This document shows, in pieces, positions 11,640-23,030 of a stretch of 64,000 nucleotides of DNA; within the stretch, counting starts at the first letter, position 1, and each line of letters begins with the position of its first letter. Location: NCBI RefSeq assembly GCF_031143425.1, contig NC_090442.1, positions 423,663,776 to 423,727,775 on the forward strand, given 5' to 3'. The notes beneath the pieces were generated by a model, which was not told where the DNA came from, did no database searches, and was given only the letters and a program-made list of their open reading frames with translations. The DNA is from Pleurodeles waltl. Its lineage: Eukaryota; Chordata; Amphibia; Caudata; Salamandridae. Position numbers and translations under genes: made by a program.

Positions 11640-11690
11640 CAGCCAACACATGTTTCGCCCCAACAGGCGCATAAGCCGGGGCTTTCTCAA
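11640..11690 (-). ncRNA. Degenerate hammerhead ribozyme motif
   Basis: On the minus strand the order is CTTATGC (11669-11675, for the CUGANGA core), a stem GCC-TGTT-GGGGC (11657-11668), GAAA (11653-11656), C-ATGT-G and TTG. This is the short stem II / short stem III layout of hammerheads described in Penelope-like elements. The core has two changes from CUGANGA, so it should not cleave. Stem I pairing is weak. Confidence 0.4.
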
Positions 11691-12414
11691 GGCTGAAAGA
11701 AAAGGGAAACAAGGTCCGGCTAAGAGTAATTCAATAATGGTGGAGAAGGTCTTAAAATAAAGCAACACCAAAAGGTGAAAGGTTCCAAAGTGCGTGCTAG
11801 TTAATTAATATTCTCAAGCGCAAGTGATCCCAGGGAAGAAAGTACTAGGCGTCATCATTACAGAAAAGGAAAAGCAAAAAAGTGAAACCAGAGGAGAGAA
11901 TCCAAAGCACAAATTGCTTATTTAGTAATTAGCAACTAATAATGTGAATATGTGAATCATAGTGAGCTAATAGGCTCTAAACAGGACATGGAAAGTGTAA
12001 CCACTAGTGTCGTGAACACCAAGAATAAGTACATGAAGGGGTAAAGGTGTTTTAACAGTGGACTCCATTATGGTGCCTAAGATTAGGAAAGGAAAATTAG
12101 TGCCTACCAAATGCGAAAAGGTGAGTAAAAATGTGCAAACTGAAGAATAGAGATAAGTCTAGACTTTAACAAGGGAAATGACATTAAAAACAGACATACC
12201 ATTCAGATAGAGTACAGCAGTACAAAATAATTGTTGTGTATAATAATTAGGTATGATCTTAATCTGCAAAAAATACATACAACAAATGTGTACTATTTGG
12301 TATACATAAGAATGCAGAGAGAAAAACAGACAAACCCTAATAAACAGTGATATAACATTCTATGAATTCCATTGTTAACTAGTTATATACCCTAGTGATT
12401 ATATAATGGAAAAT

Positions 12415-12690
12415 GTTAACTAGGGTAGAAAGGAAAGACATAACTTTTGGGGAAATATTATGGAGCTTAGAGACAAAAGGGCTTATGTAGTTCGAATTGC
12501 TTGAAAGCCTCGTTAAGGCAGGGAACTACTACAAGATACAGCGGGAAATGTTAGCTATGGTTAATGGAAGAGAACATGACGTTAAGGAGAATGTTGTGTG
12601 ACTTAAAACAAAAAGGCTTATAATGTTGAAATTGCTTAAAGCCTTGTTGAAATGGAGGCTACTACAAAACGCGGCAGGAGATAAGGTGTA
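12415..12690 (-). repeat. Two diverged tandem copies, period about 133 bp
   Basis: GGGCTTATGTAGTTCGAATTGCTTGAAAGCC near 12479 is echoed by AGGCTTATAATGTTGAAATTGC near 12612, followed in both by a CTACTACAA block. Confidence 0.65.
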
Positions 12691-13505
12691 GAACGGACCA
12701 ATGATTAAAGATGCTAAGACATTAAGAAAGAGAACGTAGAATGCGGTGGTGCAGAGATTGCAACCACCAGACTCACCTAAAGGAACCAATAACGTGCCTA
12801 GAAACGTGTCCGTCTCCATATGAAAGGCCGGGATGGACGCGAAGACGCCGGCAGCATATTTATAGACTGAGCCGCGAGTTGAGAAACGCTGGAAGCCCTA
12901 CCTCGGTGATGGTGACGAGGTACAGAAAGAGAAAAAGGACAACATGGGCAATGATGGGTGGCGCCATTTTGAATCCAGGCTAAACAGCGCTGACATATTG
13001 AAGTGGGAAATGAATTAAATATAAAGCAAAAAGTGAATGGGAAAAACGAGGATCAGATGAAAAATAAAGGAAAAAAATGAATGATAAGATACAAACATAA
13101 AGAATTACAGTATTGAAAATTAGAGCAAAAGAAAGAAAAAATAAATAAAAATACAATTGGGGACAAAAATAAGAAAGAGATGAGAGGGAATAAAACAATA
13201 GAAGGAAAAGTAACTGCAACTATTTCCCGGTTGTACATCCTCTGAAGACAGCCCATCTTCAGCCTGCATCAGAAGAGCGAAAGAATCTCCTTTGGGGTGA
13301 AGGAATCACTCTCCTGCTTCTGCAGGCACCAACTGCAATGACAACCGGCTGCGTGGACCCCCCCTACTGCTGAGCTGTGTGGATCCTGCATCTTGGGTGG
13401 TGGACTAAAGTGGTCCAGATGGTCCTCACGTCCAACTTTGGTGGAGATAAGAGCTTGCCTCCCCAGGCAAGATAGTACCCCCATGCGCTGCGTGTCTTGC
13501 AGCTG

Positions 13506-14473
13506 TTGGGCGCGGCCCATCTTTTAGGGCGGAGGGGCCATGCCCCCCACCTATTGCCCCTCATGAAATGTGTCTGTCAGGTTGAACAAAGGTCAGCCTG
13601 ACAGACACTCTTCATGTTCAGGTCAGGCAGCCAGGAACAGACATGCACGACTTGTGTAGACTCCTGGTTGCCTGAGCTGAACTTTGCTGGGCTGAGGAGG
13701 TCACAGCTCCTATGGGCGTGACCTCCTCGGCTCAGCAAAGGTGCCTCGAGGCCCTCCCCTGGGTGACGAGGAAAGCATCACCCATTGACTTCGACCTGTG
13801 CATTCAGGTTTAGCCCTGAAGCGCCCAGGGTGACTGTCAATCAGTGACATTTCGTCACAGAGTAGGGAGGGGTCAGCAGTCTCACTGACCCCATCCCACT
13901 CTGTGACGAGGCTGGGACTGCTGCCTTCCCTCATTGGCTGACCTAAGGTCAGCCAATGAGGGAAGGCAGCAGCTCCAACCCTCCTGGGACCTCCGAGGCT
14001 GAAGGTAAGTGTGTGTGTGTGTGTGATCTTTTAAAATGAATGTTTGGTGCATGCATGTTTGAATGTTATGAGAGTTGTTAATGGATGTGCGGGCGAGTGT
14101 GTGTGAAAGAATGAGTGAGTGTGTGATCTTTTTAAATGAATGTTTGGTGCGTGCGTGCGTGCATGTTTGAAAGTTATGAGTGTTGTTAATGGATGTGCGT
14201 GCGTGTGTGTGTGAAAGAATGAGTGTGTGATCTATTAAAATGAATGTTTGGTGCTTGTGTGCATGTATGAATGTTATGAGTGTTGTTAATGGATGTGCAT
14301 GTGTGCGTGTGTGTAAGAACGAGTGTGTGTGGTCTTTTAAAATTAATGTTTGGTGCGTGCATGCATGTTTGAATGTTATGAGTGTTGTTAATGGATGTGC
14401 GTGCGTGCATGTGTGAAAGAATGAGTGTGTGTGTGCTTCCTGCCCTCCCTCCTAAAGCTGCCGGCCACCACTG
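13506..14473. mobile_element. hAT-like MITE with serial palindromes and an internal tandem array
   Basis: Direct repeats GCAGCTG lie at 13499-13505 and 14474-14480 (8 bp with one mismatch). The undisturbed LTR at 54915 has the comparable site once. The right end reads inward CAGTGGTGGCCGGCAGCTTTAGG and the left end is a mutated version of it, as expected for a hAT TIR. Paired arms include 13572-13581/13597-13606, 13682-13704/13718-13740, about 13853-13877/13886-13908, and a perfect 26-bp pair 13918-13943/13947-13972. No transposase. Confidence 0.65.
14030..14440 (+). repeat. Tandem repeat of about 100-104 bp, 4 copies, GT-rich
   Basis: AAATGAATGTTTGG recurs at about 14034, 14134, 14238 and 14339. 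Each unit contains TGTTATGAGTGTTGTTAATGG and a TG/GTGC run. It lies inside the MITE, next to its right end. Confidence 0.8.
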
Positions 14474-15349
14474 GCAGCTGCCAAGACTTGTTGGCATCCT
14501 TCCTCAAAGTTCTTTGTGCATTTTGCAGCTCCAGCCCCAGCACTCTATCCTGCAATGCACAGCTTCCTCAGTGTTTCTCCGACGACGTGGGAGCCTTTGT
14601 CGTAGTGCTGGGTGGGCCTCTGTTGCACATTCCATGTCCCCATGCTGTGGGACTCCTGTGCATGCTGTCTGGTCTTCTGTGGGCTCCCTGAGTTCCTGAG
14701 AGCCCCCTTTGACTCCCCCTCCTGGGTAGAGTCCACCTGGTCCTTCCTGGTCTTGGGAAGTGCCATTTTCCACTAACCGGGAGCTTTGCATGTGCCAAGG
14801 TTTTTTGGCAAACTCCAGCGACTAAAAACAAGACTGAAATCCTCCATCCTGAGTGGGACATCATTTGCACCAACCAGGAACCCAACTTGGGTGCAGTACA
14901 GACTGTTCTTCTTCATTGGTGGTTCTTCTTTTGCACCTTCATCCGGGTTAGCATGGGTTCCTTTTTATCTTGGACTCTTCTGTGGTTCTTGAACTTGGTC
15001 CCCTTTTTCCACAGGTCCTCAGGTCCATGAATCCACTGTTGGTGTCTTGCAGTCTCTTCTGGTTCTTGCATAATTCTTCTTTTAGTTTCTGTGTGTGTTC
15101 TGGGAAAGGTACTGTGATTTACTCCTGCTTTCCTGGTCACTGGGGGGGGGGGGGGTTCTAGTACTTACCTTTGGGTTTTTCTAGTACTCCCAGCTCCCCT
15201 CTACACACTGCACTTGCCTTGGTGGGAAACCAGCATTCCCATTCCACTTTCTTAGTATATAGTTTGTGTTCCTCCGAGGTGGATTTCTAGTTATTGTGAT
15301 TTTCACTAATTGCACTGTTTTCTAACTGTTTTTATGCCTATTTCTGCAT

Positions 15350-15435
15350 ACTACTGTATATAATTTGTGTATTACTTAACTCCTAAGGGATATTAGTCTA
15401 TATGGTATTTTTGGCATTTGTGTCACCAAAATAAA
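15350..15435 (+). promoter_or_regulatory. LTR C TATA-like and polyadenylation signals
   Basis: TACTGTATATAATTTG near 15352 and ACCAAAATAAAGTC near 15425 (AATAAA). The second copy of this LTR has the same pair near 55793 and 55868, so both signals are conserved between copies. Confidence 0.5.
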
Positions 15436-15675
15436 GTCTTTTTATTTTTGTAACACTGAGTATTTTCTTTCATGTGTGTGAGTACGGTGTGACTACAGTG
15501 GTATTGCATGAGCCTTGCCTGTTTCCTATATAAGCCTTGGCTGCTCATCCACAGACTCCCTCAAGAGAGCCTGTTTTTTAGACACTACCTACATTTCACT
15601 AATAAGGCATAACTGGACCAGGTATAAGGTGTAAGTACCATAGGTACCCTCTACAATCCAGGCCAGCCTCCTACA

Positions 15676-16540
15676 TCACCCCAGTCCTGGTCCCTTAGAA
15701 GTGGGCCTGACGGTGCTCTGTAAGCCATTCTGTGGATTCAGCAGAATTGATGCATCTCCTTTGCTGAGCAGTGCAATCCTGAGCAGAACCAGCGCGTCAC
15801 CTCTGCTGTGAGAGTTCTACTGATGCAAGGACTCCACATCAACCCTGCAGCATGCATTGGAATCTCCAGCTGTACAAAGTTTTCCCGACGCTGGCCCACG
15901 CGTCTCTCATTGACAGGCTGCCTCAATGACAATACAGGTTCTCACATTCCAGCCTCACAGCTCCTTGGAACTGATGCATTTCCTCGAATATACAACACAT
16001 TCTTGATGCCCAACTTTGCACTACAAGACCTCTTTGATGGGATCCTTGATGAAAATGTAGCACCTTGCATGCCAGCTCCGCAGCACCTCAGAACTGATGT
16101 ATTGCCTTGACTCCGGAACCCTACCTCGGCGCGGAAACTCGTAACACCAGCAAAAAATCTAACAATGCTCGCAACCAGGACCTAAGGTACTTTGTTCAGT
16201 GGGCCTAACTGGGTCCCTGTAGCCGGCCTGCAGTTCATTGTAATGTGCCTGAACTTGTGACCTTGTCCCGGTCTGGCGAGATCAGATATCGACATTTGGT
16301 GTTTTGTCCTTTTGGTGAGGGGTAAGCGGGGAAGCTCTGGTCTGCTGGTGGAGCTAAAGTAGCTTTTTTTAACTCTGCACTCTGCTTGGCATGTGTAGTT
16401 AGTCCCAAAACTCCACTAGCCCCACCAGCGGAGAAGAGCTCAACCGGTGCACACTGCAGCCCAGTTATGGGTTGCACATCGCAAGCGCAGACAGTCTGCG
16501 CTTGTGCTGTGCAGCCCATAACTAGAGTGGGGTGCACCTG
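15676..16540 (+). other. End of the copy B 5' LTR and leader
   Basis: Resumes the LTR interrupted at 7660. No gene. An imperfect inverted repeat GTTATGGGTTGCAC ... GTGCAGCCCATAAC spans about 16463-16523. The exact LTR end and primer-binding site could not be fixed. Confidence 0.4.
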
Positions 16541-16650
16541 AGTTTCTTAAATTCCCCATGATTGGCTTCTTTTTGTTTTTTCCAATCTTTCCTCATTTTC
16601 ACTGTACTGTCTAAAATTGTACGTGCGGGAATGGGGTTTGAGCTGGCCAA

Positions 16651-17656
16651 CATGGAAAGTTATACTGTGGCTGAATTTAAACAGTTATGCAAGGAAACAG
16701 GATTACAAATGAAGAAGGGCACCAAAATGTTAGAGGTACAGAAAACACTCAGGGCCTGAATGGAGGTTTACCAGTTGACGTCAACCACAGAGGAGCAGGA
16801 CAGTGAGGAGGATAAGGATGGGCACAATCAGGACATGGACATCAGCTCTGAAATACAACCTTCAGGGGAGGGGGAGGACCCATTCCCCGAGTTGGAACTC
16901 CCTGCCAAAGCAGAAAGCAGTGCCTCCTTGCATGGCCTGTCCCCAGAGGAGCTAGAGGACAGGAAGGCAGAGAAGGAGTTCAGGCAACAGATGGACAAAC
17001 TTAAAATAGAGGAGAAAATAATTGTCTCATGAAAGGAGCCTTAGAAAGATGGACAAGCAGAGTCCAACAGCCTAGGGGGCAGCATACCCTCAGTTCCTGA
17101 ATGAGACAAGAAGGTCTGTATACCCAAAGACCTGGTACAGAGTTATGTGTTGAGAGATGACATTGATAAATGATGTTCAGCTTTTGAGGTGACCCTGAGA
17201 GTACACAAGATCCTAGAGGAGCACTGGGGGTGGTCTTTGGAATAATATGCCTCCAGTGGGGTGGGACACTCTTCTTACCCCAGAAGTAGAGGACCAAACC
17301 AGGTAAATGTGATTTGACCACTCCAAAGTATCACCAGAAAGTTCAGGGACAGCCACAAACTCCCCAGTCAGTCTTGGGTGGAGTTCTTGGCCTTCTCTAA
17401 CAAGGCACTGAATGGCTGGGTGAGGGGCAGCAAAGTTAATGATTACAATGGGCTGTACAACTGGATTCTCAGGGAACACAAGCTAAATATTTGTTTCACA
17501 GAGCTGAACCAGCATCTAGTAGACAGCAAGCTGACTGACCCAGGGAGCTTGCTGAAGGAGCGGACTTCTGGGCCAGCACCAGAGTATCCAAAAAAGCATC
17601 TAGGAGGACTCTTGAAAGGATGGTCAGGGGTCCCAGAAAAAGATGGGGGAACATAA
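16651..17656 (+). pseudogene. Gmr1-like gag, copy B, degraded
   Basis: Reads MESYTVAEFKQLCKETGL at the N-terminus, followed by an acidic linker. A single stop at 16757-16759 separates it from the next in-frame stretch to 17032. Homology to the copy A gag resumes at WVRGSKVNDYNGLYNWI and LNQHLVDSK (17378-17560). Gag forms the particle shell. The capsid core is broken by several frameshifts between 17040 and 17370. Confidence 0.7.
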
Positions 17657-17759
17657 ACCTACAATTAAGTATTTCTCAAAAGGCCCTCAAAATAGTTCCC
17701 AAAGGAACAATGGCAACTAGTCCCAATATGAACTAAAGGAAAAGGGATTCTTTAATAAA

Positions 17760-18300
17760 CAGACAGGGAGGTTTGTCCACCAATATGCTGAGTGTTATAA
17801 ATGTGGGCAGTTCAAGGGAGACACCAAATGTCCCAAGAGGGAATAGTCCCCCACCAGTTGGCAGACACTCATATTGGCGAGTATAGAGCTTGTGAAGAAG
17901 TTGGTCCCAGTTAGCTTTCAGGAGCAGACAGAGTTGACCCTAGTGTCCCTGGGGGATAAGGACATGGTGCCAAAAGCCCATGTGTCTAAAAATACTTCTA
18001 AGTAATGGCAGTGGGTCACCAGCAATGGGAAGCAGGTGGAGCCTTTAAGGGGCACAAGAGCTGGAATTACTATTGTAAGGTGTCAGATGGGGTCCTCAGA
18101 GCAGGTCCCCTTTAACATATTCCACCAAGTCATAGTCACAGGCAACCAAGAGAGTCATCTACCGAGGGCTCTGGTTCCCTCTGAGTGAGTGTGAAGGGGA
18201 GTCTCAGGTTCTCGAAAAGTAGCTGTGAGCCCTGTCATGTGTGTAGATTATCTGTTGGGGAACAACCTGAAGAACATTATTTGGAAGAAAGTAGAGCAGA
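17760..18300 (+). pseudogene. Gmr1-like zinc knuckle and protease remnant, copy B
   Basis: A knuckle-like CYKCGQFKGDTKCPK is encoded near 17790-17846; the His is lost. Further on, VDYLLGNNLKN (about 18244) matches VDCLLGNYLES of copy A, downstream of its protease. The catalytic DTGA motif is not recognisable, so the protease is dead. Confidence 0.55.
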
Positions 18301-18455
18301 AGGGAGTCAAGGGAACTTAGAACAATGGCCAGGCAGCTGCCAAGAATAGTTGGAGCAAGGGACATGGTAAACCAGCCCCTGAAGTTCTTGCGGTCCAGGT
18401 TGACGGGGTACCTGAGGAGGATGCTCGTCAGCCTACTAAGGAGGACATTACTGCC

Positions 18456-19858
18456 ATGGGTGACCTGCCTGAGCTTGCTGGATGGGAAGCTAAGGGTGGG
18501 CCCATCAGGGAAGAGTTCTGCAAGGTGCAGAGAGAGTGCCCTGCTCTAGACGCCTTGAGGTGGCAAGCTGAGGCTCAGGTAAGAAGTGATAACTCTGGAG
18601 ATATCTATTTGGAGAATGACCTCCTTTTCATTGAGCCTAAGGTTCCTGGATGTGGAGCGGCTCATGTGCTGCTAGTCCCTCAGTGTTACAGGGCCTTCCT
18701 ACTGGGATTGGCTCATGATATCCTTCAGAGAAAGACATATGGGGCAAGACAAGACCTTCGCCAGGCTTGTTCTCCACTTCTGTTGGCCCTGGGTGAAGAC
18801 AGGCTTAAATGCATTCTGAAGGTCCTGTCTCACATGCCAGGCCAGTAGGAAGCCAGGGAAAAAGTTCAAGGCTTCCTTGACTCCATTACTTGTCATTTGA
18901 ACTTCCTTAGAGAGAGTGGGCATCAACATTGTTGGTTTCTTGAACCCCAAGAAAGCTTTAGGCAATAGGTTCATCCTGGTTTTGGTGAAACATTCCACTT
19001 GCTATCCAGAAGACATTCCTCTGTGGTTGGTGACTGCACCTGCGGTGGCCAGGGCTCTGATTGCGTTTTTTAGCCATGTGGGATTCCCTAAAGAAGTAGT
19101 GTCTGAAAGAGGCACTAACTTCATGTCAGAATACATAAAGTCCATGTGGGTTGAGTGTGGAGTGACTTACAACATTTCCACACACTATCACCCTCAAACA
19201 TATGAGGATTTAGAGAGATTCAACAAGACCCTCAAAGGCATGAAAATGGGTCTACCTGAGGCTATGAGGCATAAGTGGGACGTCCTTCTGCTAGCCTACA
19301 GGAAGATTCCACTGAATGGAGTTCAGTTTAACCCCTTCAAGCTTCATCTATGGCCACCCTCTTAGAGGATCTCTTAGCCGTGCAAGAGAGGGGTGGGATC
19401 AAACTCCCAGGCAACCCGCTAAGGATGTTGTCAGCTACATGCTGGCCCTCTCAGAAGCAATCTTGAGGCAACTCAAGAAGTTATTAATCTCTGGTATGAC
19501 TAAAAGAGGCACTCTAATAGAGTTTTAACCTGGCCAGCAGCTGTCGGTTATGGAGCCTATGGAGCCCAGAGCTCTCCAGGATCACTGGGAGGTGAAGTAG
19601 TAAAACTGGGTGTCCACCTACCTGTTAGATCTCAAGACCACTAGAAATCCCACAAGGGCGTTCAATGTGAGCTGCCTCAAACCACACTTTGAGAGGTCAA
19701 AGGTCATCATTCTCCTGGTGACAGATGAAGGGGTGGAAGAGGAAAGCAAGCCTCTCCCTGGACTCCTGTGTACCCAGGTGCATGATATCAGAGTTCCCAT
19801 GAGTCACAGTATGAACCCTAAAGTGCACAGAATAGTCAGGGCCCCAGCACTATGAATC
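18456..19858 (+). pseudogene. Gmr1-like integrase, copy B
   Basis: Integrase inserts the cDNA. The HHCC region is damaged (18690-18850). The catalytic core is clear: INIVGFLNPKKALGNRFILV, VVSERGTNFMSEYIKS, where the second catalytic Asp of SDRG has become Glu, and THYHPQTYEDLERFNKTLKG with the Glu. The C-terminal module ends in a VTDEGVEEESKPLPGLL stretch that matches copy A. Frameshifts near 19340 and 19530 break the frame. RT follows downstream, after the solo LTR. Confidence 0.8.
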
Positions 19859-20411
19859 TTAGTCCCCCATTGTTATTGCCCTCTGGTGTAATATGGCTCT
19901 GATGTTATAGGACACTATGAAGAAAAGATCCTTACTTGAAAATGGGGTTGTCTGGTATGTGCAACAGCTTTCATGCTGTCCAGAACATTCTATCTTTTTA
20001 CCACAAGATTTGCCAAAGTCCTGCAAGATATCAGCAAATCTCTACAGCTATCTTGGATGTGGTTGTATTTAAACTGCACCCAGGACTACACACACACTTT
20101 GCCTCAAGGTCTTGGGAAGAAAAACACCTTACTTGCAAAGGAGGTCCAAATCTTCTGCAGTTCTACAGCCACACTCGTCCCACTTGGTTTTAGTCCTAAG
20201 TTTTGGAGGGACTTATTAAAGAAAAGAAAGAGCAGACAGGTCTAAGTACGTTCTTACCACCACCTTGAAAGAACTTTGAAAGTTAACAAATCTTAGTTAT
20301 ATACAATTAAGCAAGGCCTATTTTAATACCTCAAGAGAAGAAGACTTGAATTAGTGTGGAGAAAACCACCACAAGAACATTTTACATGACATTATTGATG
20401 TAATTGAATAC
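19859..20411 (+). other. Spacer between integrase and the solo LTR
   Basis: No recognisable coding sequence and no clear match to copy A, which has only about 100 bp here. Probably an additional old insertion. Confidence 0.4.
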
Positions 20412-20416
20412 AATTG

Positions 20417-22545
20417 TGTTAGATCTGACATCCTTGCTGTGGTGTCCACTAACTTTTTGCCTTCCGACCTTGTGTTTTGCTGATCTCATTTTTGGTGGCT
20501 TAGGGCTTTTGGGAATTGACCACTGCTAACCAGTGCTAAAGTGCATGTGCTCTTTCCATAAGAGATGATGAAATTGGCTTATCCACAATTGCCATATTTA
20601 ATTTACTTTTAAGTCCCTAGTTAAGTTGATTACCTGTGCTCAGGGCCTGTAAATTAAATGCTACTAGTCGGCTAACAGCACTGTTTGTACCACCCACTGC
20701 AGTAGCCATTGCAACATGGATCAGAGCTAACATTGCAGAGCCTGTGTGGGCGTTTTTAAACTGCCATGTCAACCTGGCAAGTTAACCCCCTTGCCAGGCC
20801 CACACTTTCCTTTTAAATACATGTTACCTCTAAGGTAGGTCCTAGACAGCCCAAGAGCAGGGTACAGTGTATTAAAATGCTGAACAGGTACTTTTAAGTT
20901 TTTCAAGTTCAGGTAGTGAAAAACTCCTAAGTTTGTTCTTAACTACTGCAAAGCCTATCTCTCCAATAGGTTAGCATTGGGGTTGCCTTCTTACATTTTA
21001 TAAGTGTAATTTCCATTTGGGAAGAGATGGGACCCACAAGTGTGGTGTCTCTGGAATTACAACTTAAACTCACAACTTATGGTGAAGTTGAATTTTAAAC
21101 TGCAGTTCTGAAAATGCCACTTTTAGAAAGTTGGTGTTTTCTTTCATTAAATCATCTAGTGCCTTCTGACTGTCTATGAATACACATCTGGGTAGGTGAC
21201 AGCTTGGGTGTTGTGCATCCCTCCAGAAAGCCAGACATCAAGGGAGCTTAGGTGTGACTGAGTGGCCATCTGGCACGTTGATGGGCAATCCTGTACAGGA
21301 CGGGAGGGAGGAGCTGGCATTTACACCTGATTGGGCTGTATCCTGAGCCCACACAAAGGGCTGCATAACCCCCTGTAGTCTGTCCAGAGCCAGGGCATCA
21401 AGGGCAAAGACCTTGTGCACTTCAAAGGACCCTCTTTGAATTCTCCCCCACTTCAAAGGTACCACTGGGTATAAGAACCCACCAAAACTGTACACTACTG
21501 GACCTGAGGACATTCTGCCAGGAAGGACTTGCTGTACTGCTGAAGGGGCTGTCTCTCTGCTGGAGTCTGCTGGACCCCTGCTCTGCTATGCCTGCTCTGC
21601 TGCCTTGACAGCCTAGGAGTGAGAATGACTGGACCTGCATCTCTACATCCCCAGAACCAAAGTGACTTCAAGGGCTTGCTGGCTTTCCTCCTGTTCTGAA
21701 GTCTCAGGGACATCAAAGACTTCACTCAACCCTGCTACAGCCTCTGGATTCTGCTAACTGTGAGTCCTTCCTTGCCAAGTGGTGCCAATCCAGTCCTGGG
21801 CCCTTGGAAGTGGGTTCTTCAGCAGTTTCTGCAAAAACCAGCATCCTCAACATTGCGCCAGTTGGAACCAATGCATCTCCTTCTATGCCTACCCATTGCT
21901 GCTTCAGGACACATCACATCACTGGCTGTGTGGCTTGACGATGGTGCATCACCAACATCTAAGGGGGTCGGTAATGACACATCTTGATTTTGCAGTTCAG
22001 AACCAATGCATCACCTACTTCGCCAGGCTCGACAACAGCGCATCAACTCAGCTGCTCCTCACAGTGCTCCTTGCATCCTCCCTCAACCCTGAACCAAGAT
22101 ACTGTTATCAGCAGGCCAAAGAAGGTTCCTGTATCTGAGCCACACTCCATTGCAGTCAGCATGACTTTTCAGATTTGACTCGATCTAGCACAACCAGATA
22201 GCTCTGGTTGGTGCTTTATGCTTCAAAGCACTACAATTACGTTTAATATTTAAAAAATCATATGTTGCCTTCTTTTTGGTCTTGTTTTGTTCATTTAATT
22301 AAGTTCTATTTTTCTAACCAGACGTGGTATCTTTTTGTGTGGTGTTTTCACTATTTTGCTGTTCCAGTTTTGCACAAATACTTCACACATTGCCTCCTAA
22401 ATTAAGGCTGCTTGCCCTGTGCTAAGCTACAAGAGGGTGAGCACAGGTTAATTTATGGTGTGTATCTGGCTTACCCTGACTAAGTTTGTGGTTCCTTCTT
22501 GGACAGGGCGCATACCTCTGCCAACCAGAAACCCAATTTCTGACA
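20417..22545 (+). mobile_element. Solo LTR in copy B pol
   Basis: Begins TGTTAGATCTGACATCC and ends CCCAATTTCTGACA. Perfect 5-bp target duplications AATTG lie at 20412-20416 and 22546-22550. 2129 bp with no internal domains. The same family supplies the copy B 3' LTR (24529 on) and the LTRs at 8591, 59150 and 63721, so it is a later solo LTR of copy B's own family. Confidence 0.92.
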
Positions 22546-22550
22546 AATTG

Positions 22551-23030
22551 AATAAGTAGACATACTCAAAGCAATTCTAGAACAAACTGTTGGGGGATAA
22601 CGACTGTCTAATAAGTGTTGCATATGTTTTTTATAGATAGCTGTACACATGTTTCTTCCAAATCAAGAGGAACTCAGAGAAGCTAATCTGATTCTTCAAC
22701 AATAGTGTGCTGTGGTTCATCTCTTCAGCTGATCGTAGGTAGGCACACCTAAATGACATAACTCAACTCTAAAGAATGGAAGGGAGTCCATAGAGTGAAA
22801 TTCAGAACAAAAAGTAATTAAACTTTTTTGTTTGAAAGGTTTGACAAACAGAAGCAGAAAGAGGACAGACAACACAGAAAACCATCCTCCCTGGGCTTAA
22901 TAATTTTTTCTGGCAGTCAAACTCATTTTCTAGAGGATCAGGTAGGGGGTTCATGAGATGGGTCCCTATCATCTCTGCAACACAGTGCTGCAAGTTATCA
23001 AGGTAAGGCTTTTATCACTAAAACTGTCAG
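22551..23030 (+). other. Spacer upstream of copy B RT
   Basis: No supported gene; unrelated to the copy A pol spacer as far as I can see. Confidence 0.35.

Larger units (their letters stand above)
11306..13211 (-). mobile_element. Probable Penelope-like element fragment (non-coding end)
   Basis: Flanked by 7-bp direct repeats AACTGCA (11299-11305 and 13212-13218). The uninterrupted LTR at 54620 has a single copy, so the borders are firm. No RT or GIY-YIG domain is recognisable. The Penelope-like call comes from a hammerhead-ribozyme-like motif at 11640-11690 on the minus strand and from the general look of the A/T-rich tail. It could be another non-LTR retroelement. Confidence 0.5.
7660..15675 (+). 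mobile_element. LTR family C (solo LTR) opened by three later insertions
   Basis: Begins TGTAGCAAAGTAGCCTC and ends GCCAGCCTCCTACA (TG...CA). Its 3' two-thirds align with the uninterrupted copy at 54055-56105, which shows exactly where the inserts at 8591-10848, 11306-13211 and 13506-14473 sit. Without inserts it would be about 2.9 kb. The flanks together resemble the sequence near 21750-21800 of the other LTR family, so it landed in the copy B 5' LTR. Its own 5-bp duplication is not clean (CAACG versus TCACC). No internal element domain is present, hence solo LTR. Confidence 0.7.

Noticed and set aside
14010..14440. Possible CRISPR-like or simple microsatellite array
   Set aside because: Units of about 100 bp are contiguous without unique spacers; it is a GT-rich minisatellite in a MITE.
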